NCBI GenBank assembly: GCA_009761415.1
Contig: QUOL01000004.1
Location: forward strand, 2,170,001 to 2,234,000
DNA from: Sarcomyxa edulis
Lineage: Eukaryota; Basidiomycota; Agaricomycetes; Agaricales; Mycenaceae
Direction of reading: 5' to 3'
Length of the DNA: 64,000 bases
In this document: positions 1 through 11,276 of the stretch, in pieces
Position numbering within the stretch: position 1 is the stretch's first letter
Layout: each line of letters starts with the position of its first letter
Translations under genes and position numbers: made by a program
Notes under the pieces: generated by a model
Databases searched by the model: none
Told to the model about the DNA's origin: nothing
Seen by the model: only the letters and a program-made list of their open reading frames with translations

Positions 1-2175
1 CAGTGCGCCAGAGACAGTGCACCTAGCTAGTGGGTGTACGAGGATGCAGATGCATCGAGTTTATCTAAAAATTGTAGGATATACACTCAGTGTCGCGTAC
101 AGACTATGAACAGCTCTCACTTACCACTCTGTAAGTGGGGAAGTACACCCGGAGTACGTACCCTAGTATAGGAAGGTCGGGGTGGTGCGCCAGAGACATG
201 GCGTCGAGCTGGCGAGTGTACAAGGATGCAGATGCATCAAATTTATCTAAAAATCGGAGGTTTATATTCAGTGTTGCGCACAGACTATGACCAAAGCTCA
301 CTTACCAGTCTATAGTTGGGGCAGTACACCAGGAATACGCATCATAGTAAAAGACGGCCGGGGTGGTGCGCTAGGGACATGACGCCGAGTTGGTGGGCGT
401 ACGAGGATGCAGGTGCATCGAATTTCTCTGTAAATTGTAGGATTCACCGTCAGTGTCGCGCATGGACTATGGCCAAAGCTCACTTACCAGTTCGTAGTCC
501 CGATAGGACACACAGAACGAGATGTTTCAAAAAAGAAAGGTCGGGGTGGATGGGCAGAGACACGGCGCCGAACTGGTGGGCGTACGAGGATGCAGGCGCA
601 TCGAATTTTCCTAAAAACTGGAGGATTTACCGTCTGTGTCGCGCACAGACTATGGCCGAAACTCACTCACCGGTCTATAGTTGGGGCAGTACACCAGGAA
701 TACGCATCATAGTAAAAGACGGCCGGGGTGGTGCGCTAGGGACATGACGCCGAGTTGGTGGGCGTACGAGGATGCAGGTGCATCGAATTTCTCTGTAAAT
801 TGTAGGATTCACCGTCAGTGTCGCGCATGGACTATGGCTGAAGTTTACTTACCAGTTCGTAGTCCCGATAGGATACACAGAACGAGATGTTTCCAAAAAA
901 GAAGGTCGGGGTGGATGGGCAGGGACACGGCGCCGAACTAGTGGGCGTACGAGGATGCAGGCGCATCGAATTTTCCTAAAAATTGGAGGATTTACCGTCC
1001 GTGTCGCGCACAGACTATGGCCGAAGCTCACTCACCGGTCTGTAGTCGGAGCAGTACACCCAGAACGCAGATGCTTGAAGAAAGGAGGTGGGTAGATGGG
1101 CAGAGACACGGCGCAGGGCTGGTGGGTGTATGAGGATGCAGGTGCATCGAATTCCTATGTCAATCGTAGGATTTATCGTTAGTGTCGCGCACAGACTATG
1201 TACGAAGCCCACTCACTAGGCTGTAGTCGGGCCAGGCCACCCAGAAAGCAGATGTTGCAAAAAAGAAGGCCGGGGTGGATGGGCAGAGACACGGCGCCGA
1301 ACTAGTGGGCGTACGAGGATGCAGGCGCATCGAATTTTCCTAAAAACTGGAGGATTTACCGTCTGTGTCGCGCACAGACTATGGCCGAAACTTACTCACC
1401 GGTCTGTAGTTGGGGCAGTACACCCAGAACGCATATGCTTGAAGAAAGGAGGTCCGGGTGGATGGGCAGAGACACGGCGCCGAACTGGTGGGCGTACAGG
1501 GATGCAGGTGCATTGAATTTCTCTGCAACTCGTAGAATACAACTCAGTGTCGTGCACGGACTATGAGCAAATCTCACTTACCCATTCATAGGCCGGGCAG
1601 GGCACCCAGAACGAAATATATAAAAAACGGAGGTCGAGGTAGATGCGCAGAGACACGGCGCAGAGCTGGTGGGTGTACGAGGATGCAGGTGCATCGAATT
1701 CAATGTAAATCAAAAGATTTAACGTCAGTGTCGGGCATGGACTATGAACGAAGTTCACTCACCAGGCCGTAGTTGGGTCAGGCCACCCAGAAAGCAGATG
1801 TTTCAAAAAAGAAGGTCCGGGTGGCTGGGCAGAGACACGGCGACACAGAACGAAATGTTTCCAAAAAAGAAAGGTCGGGGTGGATGGGCAGAGACACGGC
1901 GCCGAACTGGTGGGCGTACGAGGATGCAGGCGCATCAAATTTTCCTAAAAACTGGAGGATTTACCGTCAGTGTCGCGCACAGACCATGGCCGAAGCTCAC
2001 TCACCGGTCTGTAGTCGGAGCAGTACACCCAGAAAGCAGATGTTTCAAAAAAGAAGGTCGGGGTGGATGGGCAGAGACATGACGCCGAGCTGGTGGGTGT
2101 ACGAGGATGCAGGTGCATCGAATTCCTATGTCAATCGTAGGATTTATCGTTAGTGTCGCACACAGACTACAGGCA
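1..2175. repeat. 182-bp tandem repeat array (about 12 units)
   Basis: The phrase GTACGAGGATGCAG recurs about every 182 bp (near 36, 216, 398, 581, 764, 946, 1127, 1310, 1493, 1676, 1917 and 2099). One interval is about 240 bp because of an internal duplication near 1840-1860. Units 316-680 and 681 onwards match better as a 365-bp dimer, so there is higher-order structure. On the minus strand nearly every unit has an intron-like segment of about 60 nt, starting GTGAGTG or GTAAGT and ending in AG, followed by an exon-like segment of about 122 nt. The array starts before the window. Reading frames across units are inconsistent, so it is listed as a repeat and not as a gene. Confidence 0.9.
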
Positions 2176-2930
2176 AATGTCACGTACTTATACGCAGTCG
2201 GGGTAGACTGCCCAGACTGCCATGTATCGAACAGATTGAAAGAGAGTAAGGTGGACTGTAGGGGACGTGCACTGGATCCAGGTACATCGCCGATGGTCCG
2301 CACAACTCACGTCCCTCCTTCCGTGGTGCCAGGGAGCTATGGAAGACATTGGCGAAGATCAATAGTAGCCCACATAATGGAGCCATGGACACTCACGACC
2401 ACCTGAGACGTTCTGGATGAGAGGCATAGTTCATAGCAACCACGAAGAGCCCCGAACTATCATTCATTCAATCAACTAGTGTCAGTATTGGAAGGAACCA
2501 TTGGAGGGTTTGTCATTTTAGATGTAGTGGAAGAGTCAATAATCTAGTGGACGACAGTGCGGTTAGACCACAGATGGAGTGTATACAGCCGGCCGTATAC
2601 AGATAGACGCCTTTGTCGTTGTTGGGTTAGGCGCTTTGTTGTACACACTCGTAACGTACTAGAGAGTCCCACTTATCCGCGTTTGTGTCCGCCATCGTGC
2701 CATTCTTCCAGCATTCTTCTCCCTCTGCCTCCTCAACATCCACACTGCACAGTCAACGTGTCTCGAGTCAACTGTATGTATCAGTCCCCGAGAGAGCATG
2801 TGCACAGTTCTCTCGGTGATTTATTCAGCTGGGACACTCAAGACACGTGTACTTCAAGCAGACTGCATCCCTATCACATTCAGATTCATCATTCATCATG
2901 CAATACATAGCAATGGATATTTCTCAGTAC
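2176..2930. other. intergenic, no gene recognised
   Basis: No open frame here resembles a known family, and I see no convincing splice pattern. The stretch separates the tandem array from the GST fragment. Confidence 0.4.
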
Positions 2931-3150
2931 AAAACTAGTGAAAACCCTCTGAAAAGATAGTAAAATTCACCCTTGGATGTCGAAAAACTCACTCGAAAAT
3001 CGGGTCAAAATCAGCTTATGGTTAGCTCAGAAATGCGGGTGAAAGGGAAATCTGACGGGCTAAAAAAGCCCCCTTGATTTCGACCATGGTTGAAAACTAC
3101 TAAGTACGGGGCATTTTCACCCTTCCAGGTAAGTTTTCACCCGGTCTGAG
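2931..3150. repeat. possible MITE-like insertion
   Basis: A short stretch whose ends carry the inverted word GTGAAAAC / GTTTTCAC. Several further GGGTGAAA or TTTCACCC words lie inside. It sits exactly where the N-terminal exons of the neighbouring GST gene should be. No target duplication could be defined, so the assignment is weak. Confidence 0.3.
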
Positions 3151-3158
3151 CACCTCAG

Positions 3159-3675
3159 AGGCGAATCACTCGCAGCTTTAAACTACTTGGAAGAAACATT
3201 CCCAGATAGACGAGCTTTACTCCCACCTTTATCTGATCCAGTCTCCCGCGCTCACGTTCGTGAGTTAGTCTCTCTCATAGCAATCGACTTGCAGCCACGA
3301 GCGAACGACTGGATCCAGTATCGCATAAAGGCTATCGGTGGAAATCCTACAGCATGGGCGACAGAGGTCACGGAACGTGTTTTTGACGTGTATGAGAGAC
3401 TTGTGGGGTTGTATGCTGGGAAGTATTCGGTCGGGGATGAGGTGACTCTGACGGATGTGATGTTGGCGCCGGCAGTGGAGAATGCGATGATGGTGGGGAT
3501 TGATCCTACGAGATGGAAGATTTTATGTAGGGTGTGGAAGGAGGTGGATCAGCTCGAGGCGTTCAGGAAGGGACATTGGAGACGACAAGAAAATACTCCA
3601 GAGAATTTGAAAATTGAAGATGTCTTGATACCATCAATGCTTGGTCTTATTCTGCCGTCAGCAAATAGAACGTAG
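3159..3675 (+). pseudogene. 5'-truncated glutathione S-transferase (maleylacetoacetate isomerase-like), C-terminal part
   Basis: The frame reads ESLAALNYLEETFPD and then the all-helical GST C-terminal domain. The first part matches the end of the thioredoxin-fold domain in maleylacetoacetate isomerase/zeta-class GSTs. The protein ends with the family-like tail (HWRRQENTPEN...). These enzymes isomerise maleylacetoacetate in tyrosine breakdown or conjugate glutathione. The N-terminal thioredoxin half, about 70 residues with the glutathione-binding serine, is missing. An AG acceptor at 3157-3158 fits the exon start, but no upstream exon is visible; short inverted words suggest a small mobile element there. 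The first TTG of the open frame is not a credible start. It is probably a disrupted gene, although a distant upstream exon cannot be excluded. Confidence 0.6.
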
Positions 3676-3697
3676 TCTCGTGTCTACTATACACAAA

Positions 3698-5665
3698 TCA
3701 GATCGTACGAGCTCTAACTCCATTACTGATCCTATCTCTAGCCTGGCATGGAGTAATATGCGTCAGCGAGCCCATTACCACAACTACAACTGAAACGAGG
3801 ATGATACAAACGAACCTGATTAACAAGATCGTTTGGAATATCAGGCAGACCTTCCAATACTTCTCCATTACACGGTAAAACTTCCCAATTCGTAGGAGGA
3901 TTGCCGACACAGAGACAGATGTCCTCTGGGAGATGAGCGCCATGTTCTTCGTTGAAGTCTGCACGGAGTCGGGCCTCTTCTGCGAAGGAACAAAGCAAGG
4001 TACGGGTCTAAATAATGCGTAGCAGACACGATAGAATCAAACCTGCCTTCCGTCATGGCCTCCAATTGAGACATCATGCCCTTGACAATGTTCTCAGCTG
4101 CCTCTCGATATTGACGCCGACGTGTGATCTCCAATATCAAAGCGCTGAATGATGCTTGGAAGCACAAGAACCGATGGTGGAGCTGTTCCATGGTATTCAG
4201 ATGTTGGTGCAATATCGCAAGATGCTCTTCACATTCGGCCTGTGTTCCGACCGTGCAAAGATGAATAGGCAATTATATAGAAGGGAAGAGGGTGAGCGAG
4301 CGTACTTCGACAGTTTGCTGACATTGCAGCATTTCTTCCATGATTTCTCCTAGTTCATCCAGATTGTCTAGCGTATGGTGATGACGGTCTATATGTTCCT
4401 GAGCCTCGGCTTTAGTAGCAACGAGCTGGTCACTTGAATCACAGTAAGGGGATCGCAAGTCGGAAGTCTTGTACAGGTGCTTACTGGGTACATTCAATGG
4501 ATGCGACGCTCTCCTCCAATTCAGCCATGATGGAGGGCAACTCGTCAGTGTCGCGATTCATTTCTTTGGAAAAAGGTCAATTGTCGTCTCAATTCTATAA
4601 TGCAATGTCATACTATCAAGTGTACGAACCTTGCAAGTCCTCCTCACTAAAAGCTTCTCCGGCTTCGCTTTCTCGTAGAGCCGTTGCCATCTGTTCATAA
4701 TGGGAGGCGAGGCTTTCGAGATGCTCAGCCATGTTTGTTATTGCAGAGTCCTGAGACTTTATGACGTCTTCGATACTGGGAGGCGGGCCTAGTGGCGGGA
4801 GAGATTCCCGGATATTGATTATCGTACTATTCAGAGTTTCGGGATAGTCGTCTGTCGTTCCCAAGATATCCTAGATGTAACGCCCGTTAACGTAAATGCG
4901 ACGATCATCTGGGTTGTGCCAGTGGGTATGTTTACTTACATCAAGCGCGTTCCGGTCACTTTCCATGTTATCCAAGGCCTCCTCGATAGCCCTATCGTCC
5001 ACAAAGTCGCGTAGCGTCTTCCAAGTTTTTCTATCCGCGTGATTATTTGGCTTGAGGAACTTACGACCTGTCGTAGACGGAATGCGGTGAAACGGTGACG
5101 CCTCGATTTCAGTATGGCCATTTGGATATGGTTCCTCCTCATTATCAGAATGCTGGCTCCCAAAGAGAGAAGAGTCAGAGGAAGTTTGGTGAAAGTCAGG
5201 GGGCACCAGTTGCGAGCCTAGGGATTCCAAGACGTTGTCCAGAGCGTCAGCGCGTTGCACACGCAACGAGTCCCAGTCCTCGGGATACGGATAAGCTTCG
5301 TCGACGTGGAGTCTGAGACGTTAAGCAGCACATACTATGACTTGTTTTTCGAGCTTCGTACGTTTCTCCTCGATGCATTTAGCTACGATGGCTGCTAGCT
5401 AGTAACGATGATGTTGGTCTGGCCGAGCATAAGAGTGTCAAAATGCATCATCATGGCGCACCTGGAGCTGCTCGAGAACCGCTTCACTGATCCATTTGAC
5501 CTTTGCATCCAGAGCGAGAACATCTATGGCGCAGTGGGAAGACGCGTTTGAGAGTGTGTTGGCACGAGAACATAGCTGCTCGCCATGTTGCAGTGCTTTC
5601 TTTGATTGCAGGACTAGTGAAACGAGGTGAGGTTGTTCCGGACGCGCTGTAGGGGGGGAGGCCAT
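3698..5665 (-). CDS. atg17: autophagy-related protein 17 (Atg17-like scaffold)
   Basis: About nine exons: 5665-5462, 5398-~5343, 5312-4940, 4870-4630, 4563-4485, 4432-4306, 4239-4047, 3979-3816 and 3742-3698, giving about 494 residues. Atg17 is the elongated coiled-coil scaffold of the Atg1/Atg13 complex that starts autophagosome formation. The N-terminus (LVSLVLQSKKALQHGEQLC), a mid region (LRDFVDDRAIEEALDNMESD) and the C-terminal block (NEEHGAHLPEDICLCVGNPP) are family hallmarks. The protein is helical and acidic throughout. The intron at 4046-3980 keeps frame only as a GC-AG intron (donor GCAGGT). The exon 2/3 join is abnormal: reading through meets an in-frame TAA at 5323-5321, and removing it needs either an about 30-nt intron or loss of conserved residues. 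The start lies 156 bp from the divergent LysM gene, so a promoter may be shared. Confidence 0.85.
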
Positions 5666-5821
5666 GTACCAGAGTGTAGTTAGCAAGAGAGGAGTTTAGC
5701 GCCCGTCTCACTGCTTGCTCTCAACTTTCACTCGCATTTTATACATATCTCTTACATTCGACCTTGGGCGTCTAAAGCATCTCTTTGGCTCTCTGAAAAG
5801 TCCTCCAAGCTGGAATCAAAT

Positions 5822-6892
5822 ATGAAGTCAAACATCGACAGAAATACAACACTCTGTCTAGCCTGCTCATCATCTCTACCCCCCGGCAGTTCATTATTCA
5901 CAACCCCCTGTTGCAATCGGCCAATTTGCCCAAAATGCATATCCTCGAATCCTCGATTAGCAAGGTATGATCCCTGTCTAGCTTGTCTAGGTGGTGTTGG
6001 GGTCGTCGGCCTCTCAAAGGGTAAAGCTCGATTGTCCGACCAAGGTATACACCCAAATCTTGACGGCGCTGTGCGAGATGAAGACACTTTCGTTCTCGGA
6101 GATGATGATGAAGACGAGGATAATACAGAGAACTCTTCAACTCAGCTACCACCTCCGTATTCTTCTACTCCTGACCCTGAAACCGGACCTTCCGAAATTC
6201 GAGCGGGGATTGAGGAAGAGCAAGCTGCTGCTGCGGCCCTTCCTCCGAGCATACCAAAATACACCATCAAACACGGCGATACTTTGCAAGGGATTGCTCT
6301 GAGATTCAAAGTAGACGTACGTTTCTCTTCCAATTCTCGCAGCCAGTCACTCACAATCATCACGCAGGGCCGTGAACTATGTCGGCTCAACAAGTTGCCC
6401 CCAAGCACGTTAAGCACTACACCCCATATCTTATTAACCAGGGCCGAATTAATCCTCCCTCCTTCTGCCAAAGGCAAACACAACATTGAACCGCGCACGG
6501 AAGAGGATATACGCAGGGAAGCCGCGCGAGCACGCGAACGTGCTGAGAAACGACTACAAACTCTGACTAAAGAAGTCGACTGGAGGGTAGCTAAGGCCTA
6601 TGTCGCTCTTGCGGATGATCCCGACGAGGTCATGCACCGTGGTTCCAAGCAGAAAGAACATGGTTTCGGTGCCAGTTCGAAGCTGGGCCAGTCAAGCCTG
6701 GAAGGGCTAGCTGTGGATCAATATCTGGACGATAATGAGTGGGAGGAAACACAAAGAAAGGCGGGGAAATCTGTGGAGATACCACGGTTTCCGTATTTCG
6801 ATGGCTGTGCAGGCGATAAGATGGATTCAGGAGAGGGTTTCGGTAAGAGTCGGCATAACGCTGAACCTGAACGCAAGTGGTGGCAGAAATGA
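5822..6892 (+). CDS. LysM-domain protein with N-terminal Cys-rich zinc-binding region
   Basis: Exons 5822-6316 and 6368-6892; the 51-nt intron is in frame, so the uninterrupted frame is misleading. The spliced protein is about 339 residues. Residues ~12-55 hold CLAC, CC, CPKC and CLAC pairs that look like a small zinc-binding fold. An acidic linker follows, then one LysM domain of about 50 residues starting YTIKHGDTLQGIALRF. The rest is charged and helical (about 210-339). LysM usually binds N-acetylglucosamine polymers. Here there is no signal peptide, so an intracellular LysM protein, like the eukaryotic LYSMD proteins, is more likely than a secreted chitin-binding effector. It is divergent from atg17. 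The exact function is unknown. Confidence 0.8.
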   Translation: MKSNIDRNTTLCLACSSSLPPGSSLFTTPCCNRPICPKCISSNPRLARYDPCLACLGGVGVVGLSKGKARLSDQGIHPNLDGAVRDEDTFVLGDDDEDEDNTENSSTQLPPPYSSTPDPETGPSEIRAGIEEEQAAAAALPPSIPKYTIKHGDTLQGIALRFKVDVRFSSNSRSQSLTIITQGRELCRLNKLPPSTLSTTPHILLTRAELILPPSAKGKHNIEPRTEEDIRREAARARERAEKRLQTLTKEVDWRVAKAYVALADDPDEVMHRGSKQKEHGFGASSKLGQSSLEGLAVDQYLDDNEWEETQRKAGKSVEIPRFPYFDGCAGDKMDSGEGFGKSRHNAEPERKWWQK

Positions 6893-7650
6893 CTTGCGAA
6901 GGTGCTCTGTCCACTTGAATTATACTGCTAGACGAGGACCTCATTATTGTATTCGCTATCCTGTTCAATCAATATACCGAACGACGGACTAGGTACATAC
7001 ATCATTAATATTGTTTTTCACGGACTCCTCCTATCTTGATCTGTGTTCGTAGTAGTCGAACGCGCCCAACTTTCGATCTCTCCCAATCTGCCTCCGTTTA
7101 GCCTCCGTCTTCAAGCTTCGAGCCCACCTCATCATCTCTTATGTATAGGTTTAGAACGCATATTTCGTTTTGAGGCTTCTACCGTCCGTTCATAGAAAGG
7201 AGGACCGGTATTGGAGGACCAGGCGTCTTGATGCAACCTGCTATATTCATGTCCCAAGACACAATATCATCGGCCAAATGGCCTAAAGGAATAGCCATGA
7301 AACGACAATTCTCAGACGTAGAACCCACGAGAGTTCGGCGTCTAGCGAGAGACTGAGCGTTCGGCCCTGCCAAAAGGCAAAGTAAGCAGCCCCTCGGGCA
7401 CATTCCTTTTGTCATTGTGTCATTTTGGATGTCTTTACTCTGTCCTGTTTGACTCTTCACTCGAACCTTCACTCGAACCTTCACTCGAGCCTTAACTCGC
7501 AATTCATGCAACCTTTTAGGTCAGACTGGTAGTATTTCATCCTCGGACAAGATATATGGTTTGTACAGCGGTATAAGATTGAATAGGAAGTACATAATAT
7601 ACCTTGGATATATATCTACAGGATTAACAAAAGGTAGGCGAGTCATCGGA
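6893..7650. other. intergenic between convergent genes, with a small tandem repeat
   Basis: 3' flanks of the LysM gene and the convergent MFS gene. Near 7455-7498 a 12-bp unit (CACTCGAACCTT and variants) is repeated about four times. The open frame at 7179-7511 on the minus strand arises largely from that repeat and resembles nothing known. Confidence 0.5.
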
Positions 7651-9628
7651 TCATATAGGCGTCACTGGTCGTGAAGGAGTTCTTCTCCTCTCAACATCAA
7701 CATCAACATCGTCAATCTGCTGAACCCTCATCTTATCATCCTCATCCTCATCCCTGACGCTGGCGTTGTCCTTCTCCACCCCCTCCGCCTGTCGTCGAAG
7801 CTCAGCCACAGAAGTCGAGTGTCTCCCCCGGATGAAGATCCTCCCACCCGGTGCATCTTCCAACGCTCTCACAACCACATCCTTCTCAAACAAATACTTG
7901 ATATCCTCCAGGGCATACCCCGACGTCTCCGGCAAAAACACATACGCCCACACCGCCATTATAAGACAGCAGAACCCGAAGAGCAGGAACGTCCCATACG
8001 TGATATTAGCGAGCATGATTGGGGTTAACTTGGAGATGGTGAACGAGAAGAGCCAGTTGACGCCGATAGCGACGGACATGGCGGCTGTGCGGACGTGGTT
8101 TGGGGCTACCTCCCCTGCTACGACCCAGGGGACGGGTCCCCACCCGATACAGTAGAACACGGCGTAGAGGTAGACGGCGACGATGGAGACGTAACTGGCA
8201 GCAACGGGGGGACCGCTTGGGTGGACGGCGCTGTAGCCGCCTATCCAGAGCATCATGAGGCCTTGCCCGAGGCCGCCGATGATGAGGCATTTCTTGCGAC
8301 CTACAGATTCGACGGCGAACATGAGGACGAGGCCGACGGAGATGACCTGACAGCCGGATTTCAGCAATATATATCAGAACGACAGAACAAGGTGTAATGC
8401 ATACCTTGACCACCCCGTAGATGCCAGTGGCAAAAAGACCTGACGTTGTCCCATTGATTCCTAGGCCAGCAAAGATTTGCGGACTAAAATAATTGATCGA
8501 GTTGGTTCCAGACCATTGTTGGAAGAACATAACCAAGGAAGGGATGAAGCACCGAAGGGCTGTCGCACGCGATTCGCCCATCTTCTTGAACTGTTGCAAA
8601 GTCGACATCTTCGAACGGCCCAGGAAGTCTGCTTTGATTTCATCGAGGGTGAGGAGAACAGCTGGGTCGTCGACGTTCTTTCTGGCTACGAAGGCTAGTG
8701 TGCGGGCGGCGCGGTCGTATTGCTCGTGTTCGACTAGCCAGCGTGGGGATTCTGGTTGGAAGCACATGGCTATGATGAATAGGACTCCGGGTACCATCCT
8801 AGAATATGGTATAATGAGTGCTGCGTTGCGAGTGAGGATCTGGCGGCACGTACTGTACAATGAAAGGTATACGCCATTGCATGGCATTTGGTGCCAGGTT
8901 CTTCGAAGCGCTGTAGTTGACCCAGACTACAACGGCTGCATGTTAGCCATAGCAAGCAGATAAGAGAGTAAAGCATTACGTACAACTCAACATGATTCCC
9001 AGGTTATTCGCGAACTGAATCATCCCAGTGCATCTCCCTCTGATAGCCCTGGGGGTACATTCGGATACATAGGCAGTGACCAAGGCGCTGACCATGCCCA
9101 CTCCAATGCCACCGAGGAAGCGACTGAAATAGAGCACACGAAGGGCAACGTGCTGGCTACTTCCAAGACCAACCACGGATTGGATCAAGCTGCCGACAAC
9201 GTAGATGACGCCAGATGCGACGAGGCATGGTTTGCGTCCGAAACGTCCTGAGAAGTAGCCGGTGGAAATGGCCCCGAAACTGGCGTCGACGTCTCGGGTC
9301 AACAAGGACGATATGGTGGGAAGGACGGGTGGTTCACTCACAAGCAACCGGCCTGTAAGACTGAGACGATGTTTCCATTAAGATCCGCTTGCGCTGATGT
9401 GGACATCTTGTCCACGCCAAAGTATTCCTTGAAAGAGGACAAGGCCAAGATTCCACCAATCAGGCCACTACAATGAGAGTCCAATTAGATGATCTTAGGT
9501 CTTGTAAGAAGGGATAATGATACGAACATGTCCCATCCATAGAATATGCTGCCCATCGAAGCTGACAGCGCGAGGAGGTATGCATTTCGGTAACGAGCTA
9601 TCTCAGAGATTTCGTGCTTGAAGCCCAT
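7651..9628 (-). CDS. MFS sugar transporter (quinate permease/hexose transporter type)
   Basis: A plasma-membrane sugar or quinate/H+ symporter of the major facilitator superfamily. The start is ATG at 9626-9628 (MGFKHEISEIARYRNAYLL), followed by several short introns. Signature motifs in order are GRFGRKP after TM2, PESPRWL before the central loop, QQWSGTNSINYFSP in TM7, VGRKK after TM8 and PETSG after TM12, all diagnostic of the sugar-porter family. The cytosolic tail is long and acidic/basic with a DVDVDV stretch. Length (about 530 residues) and twelve hydrophobic segments fit the family. The substrate cannot be read from sequence; quinate permeases are the closest type I recognise. Confidence 0.88.
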
Positions 9629-10331
9629 GTCGATTGGAGGAGATGGAAAGAAGCCACAACCCGCAAAAATCGAGCAAGGGTGGGTTTATAAGGGAAAAGA
9701 CCAAAGAAAGTCACTTGATATCGATCGACGTAAATCTCTTCATTTCAAATGCGCTAGATCGGATACAAAATTAGCCCAGGAACTTGAACAACCTGCAGCT
9801 GCACGTCATTCAGGACATTTGACTGAATCATTCAAGTTCCTGGACGACACCAGTGAGATAGTACACGAAGCTGTTCACGCAACGTCGATGTTGAAGTGGA
9901 CCAGGGCTGACGGAGATGGTGTTCTGAGCGATTGTGGCATTGAACAGATGCGGGGTAGCGGAATTGGTAGATAACCGGACCGGTGGGGAACCCCATATTC
10001 CCCATACCCCCCCATGTTCGAACTTGGCATATCAAATTGCGTTCTTACTCCAGGCTGCGAACACACTTTTCAGAGAGATTTTTCCTGGTTGATTCGTCAA
10101 GCCAAGTTGAGACTGATATTACGGACCGGACATGGTGATACAGTTTGTAATTCCGGATCAATACGAGGGAAACGGTGAGCTATGTACCGCCACGTCAAAT
10201 ACTTTGCGTTGTCCCCTGTTAAATTTATGATCGACGTTTAGGATGGAGAATCGGTCCGGTGACGTTCGCGTGTAAGGAACGGACCGATCTCAAGATAGTT
10301 CTAAGCTCATGTCGATAGCTCAGGTATATCC
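9629..10331. other. intergenic
   Basis: Upstream region of the transporter gene and 3' flank of the PalI-like gene. The open frame at 9618-9974 overlaps the transporter start region and has no family resemblance. Nothing else is supported. Confidence 0.4.
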
Positions 10332-11276
10332 TTAATGGGTGGCGTGGCGATGATGCGAACGGTGGTGGTGGTGGTGGTGGTGATGCGACCGTGAGCGAGA
10401 GGCGGGTTTAACTTCAGGTGCGGGTCGCTGGCATCTCACCAACGTCCCACACCCGGAGTTGATAGTGACTATCATGAGCGCTAGCGTTGAAGCAAGAGAC
10501 ATCCAGGGCTTTTTGTTTTATTGCCAATGGTCAAATCAAACATAATAACAAGGTAAGTTGAAATACACGAGGCAGTATTGGACTCTCGATTTGACTTACC
10601 AATGGGCCGAAACTCGCTCCAAACCCCGCGTCCTCGAATCTCTTTCTCGCAATGCTCCATAGGGCAATCATGAAGGCAAATGCAACAAGTGAGGTCAAGA
10701 ATGACAGTAAGGCTAGGACTGAGAACAGCCCTCCCATTCCCACTTTACGGTTCGCGAGAAGAGGTATGAGAGATATCCAGGACAAGAGGCTGAATATAGC
10801 CGCTAGAATATAAATATAAATGTCAAGGCACAATTGGAGTGAACGAAACGCGTACATACAAATTGGATAAAATACCAACGGTATAGTCAGCTTTGCTATA
10901 ATCTGGGGGTCCCATGAATATCCCAATCTATGGTCAGATGGTGCAGTTAGCGAATGACGCGCGCAGGAAATTGCAAATACGACTTGAACGCACTGCAATG
11001 GTTTTGAACAAGTTCCGTCCTCGTCAAGACACCATCCCCAAATCCCAAAACGAACACCTCCCGCCTCGGAAGTGCGCAGGAAATAAAAATTCGATACTAG
11101 TGGTACCGAGCATGTTATTAATACACTGTGCATGCGAGATGCGCGTTAGTAAGACTCCTAAAGAATATATGCCTGTCGTATGCGGTATACCCGTATACTG
11201 GCAGAAATACATACAGAAGAACGAAAGAGCCAAAGGTCATGAGAAATGCCGGAAAGGCGGGATTGTTGTAAGCCAT
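10332..11276 (-). CDS. PalI/SUR7-like four-TM membrane protein with natural His-rich tail
   Basis: Built from five exons starting ATG 11276 (MAYNNPAFPAFLMTFGSFVL). TM1 is followed by the extracellular loop GGVRFGIWGWCLDEDGTC, a claudin-like G-x-W-G-x-C...C pattern of the fungal PalI/RIM9 and SUR7 family. TM2, TM3 and TM4 follow. The last exon begins after the intron ending AAAAAG near 10512 and encodes PWMSLASTLALMIVTI plus a cytosolic tail. The tail ends with eight consecutive histidines and more His/Arg before the stop at 10332-10334. PalI relatives act in ambient pH sensing and SUR7 relatives in eisosome membrane domains. Which one applies is unclear. Confidence 0.75.
10356..10382 (+). repeat. 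GGT microsatellite encoding the poly-His tail
   Basis: About seven GGT triplets. Read on the minus strand in the frame of the PalI-like gene they give CAC (His) codons, eight His in a row with the adjoining CAT. Length variation here would change the tail without shifting frame. Confidence 0.85.

Noticed and set aside
316..2303. Many 60-140 codon frames in the tandem array on both strands.
   Set aside because: They are shifted copies of one another produced by the repeat period, not separate genes.
8006..8887. Long Arg-rich minus-strand extension and plus-strand frames inside the transporter gene.
   Set aside because: They are the transporter exons read in the wrong frame or on the wrong strand.
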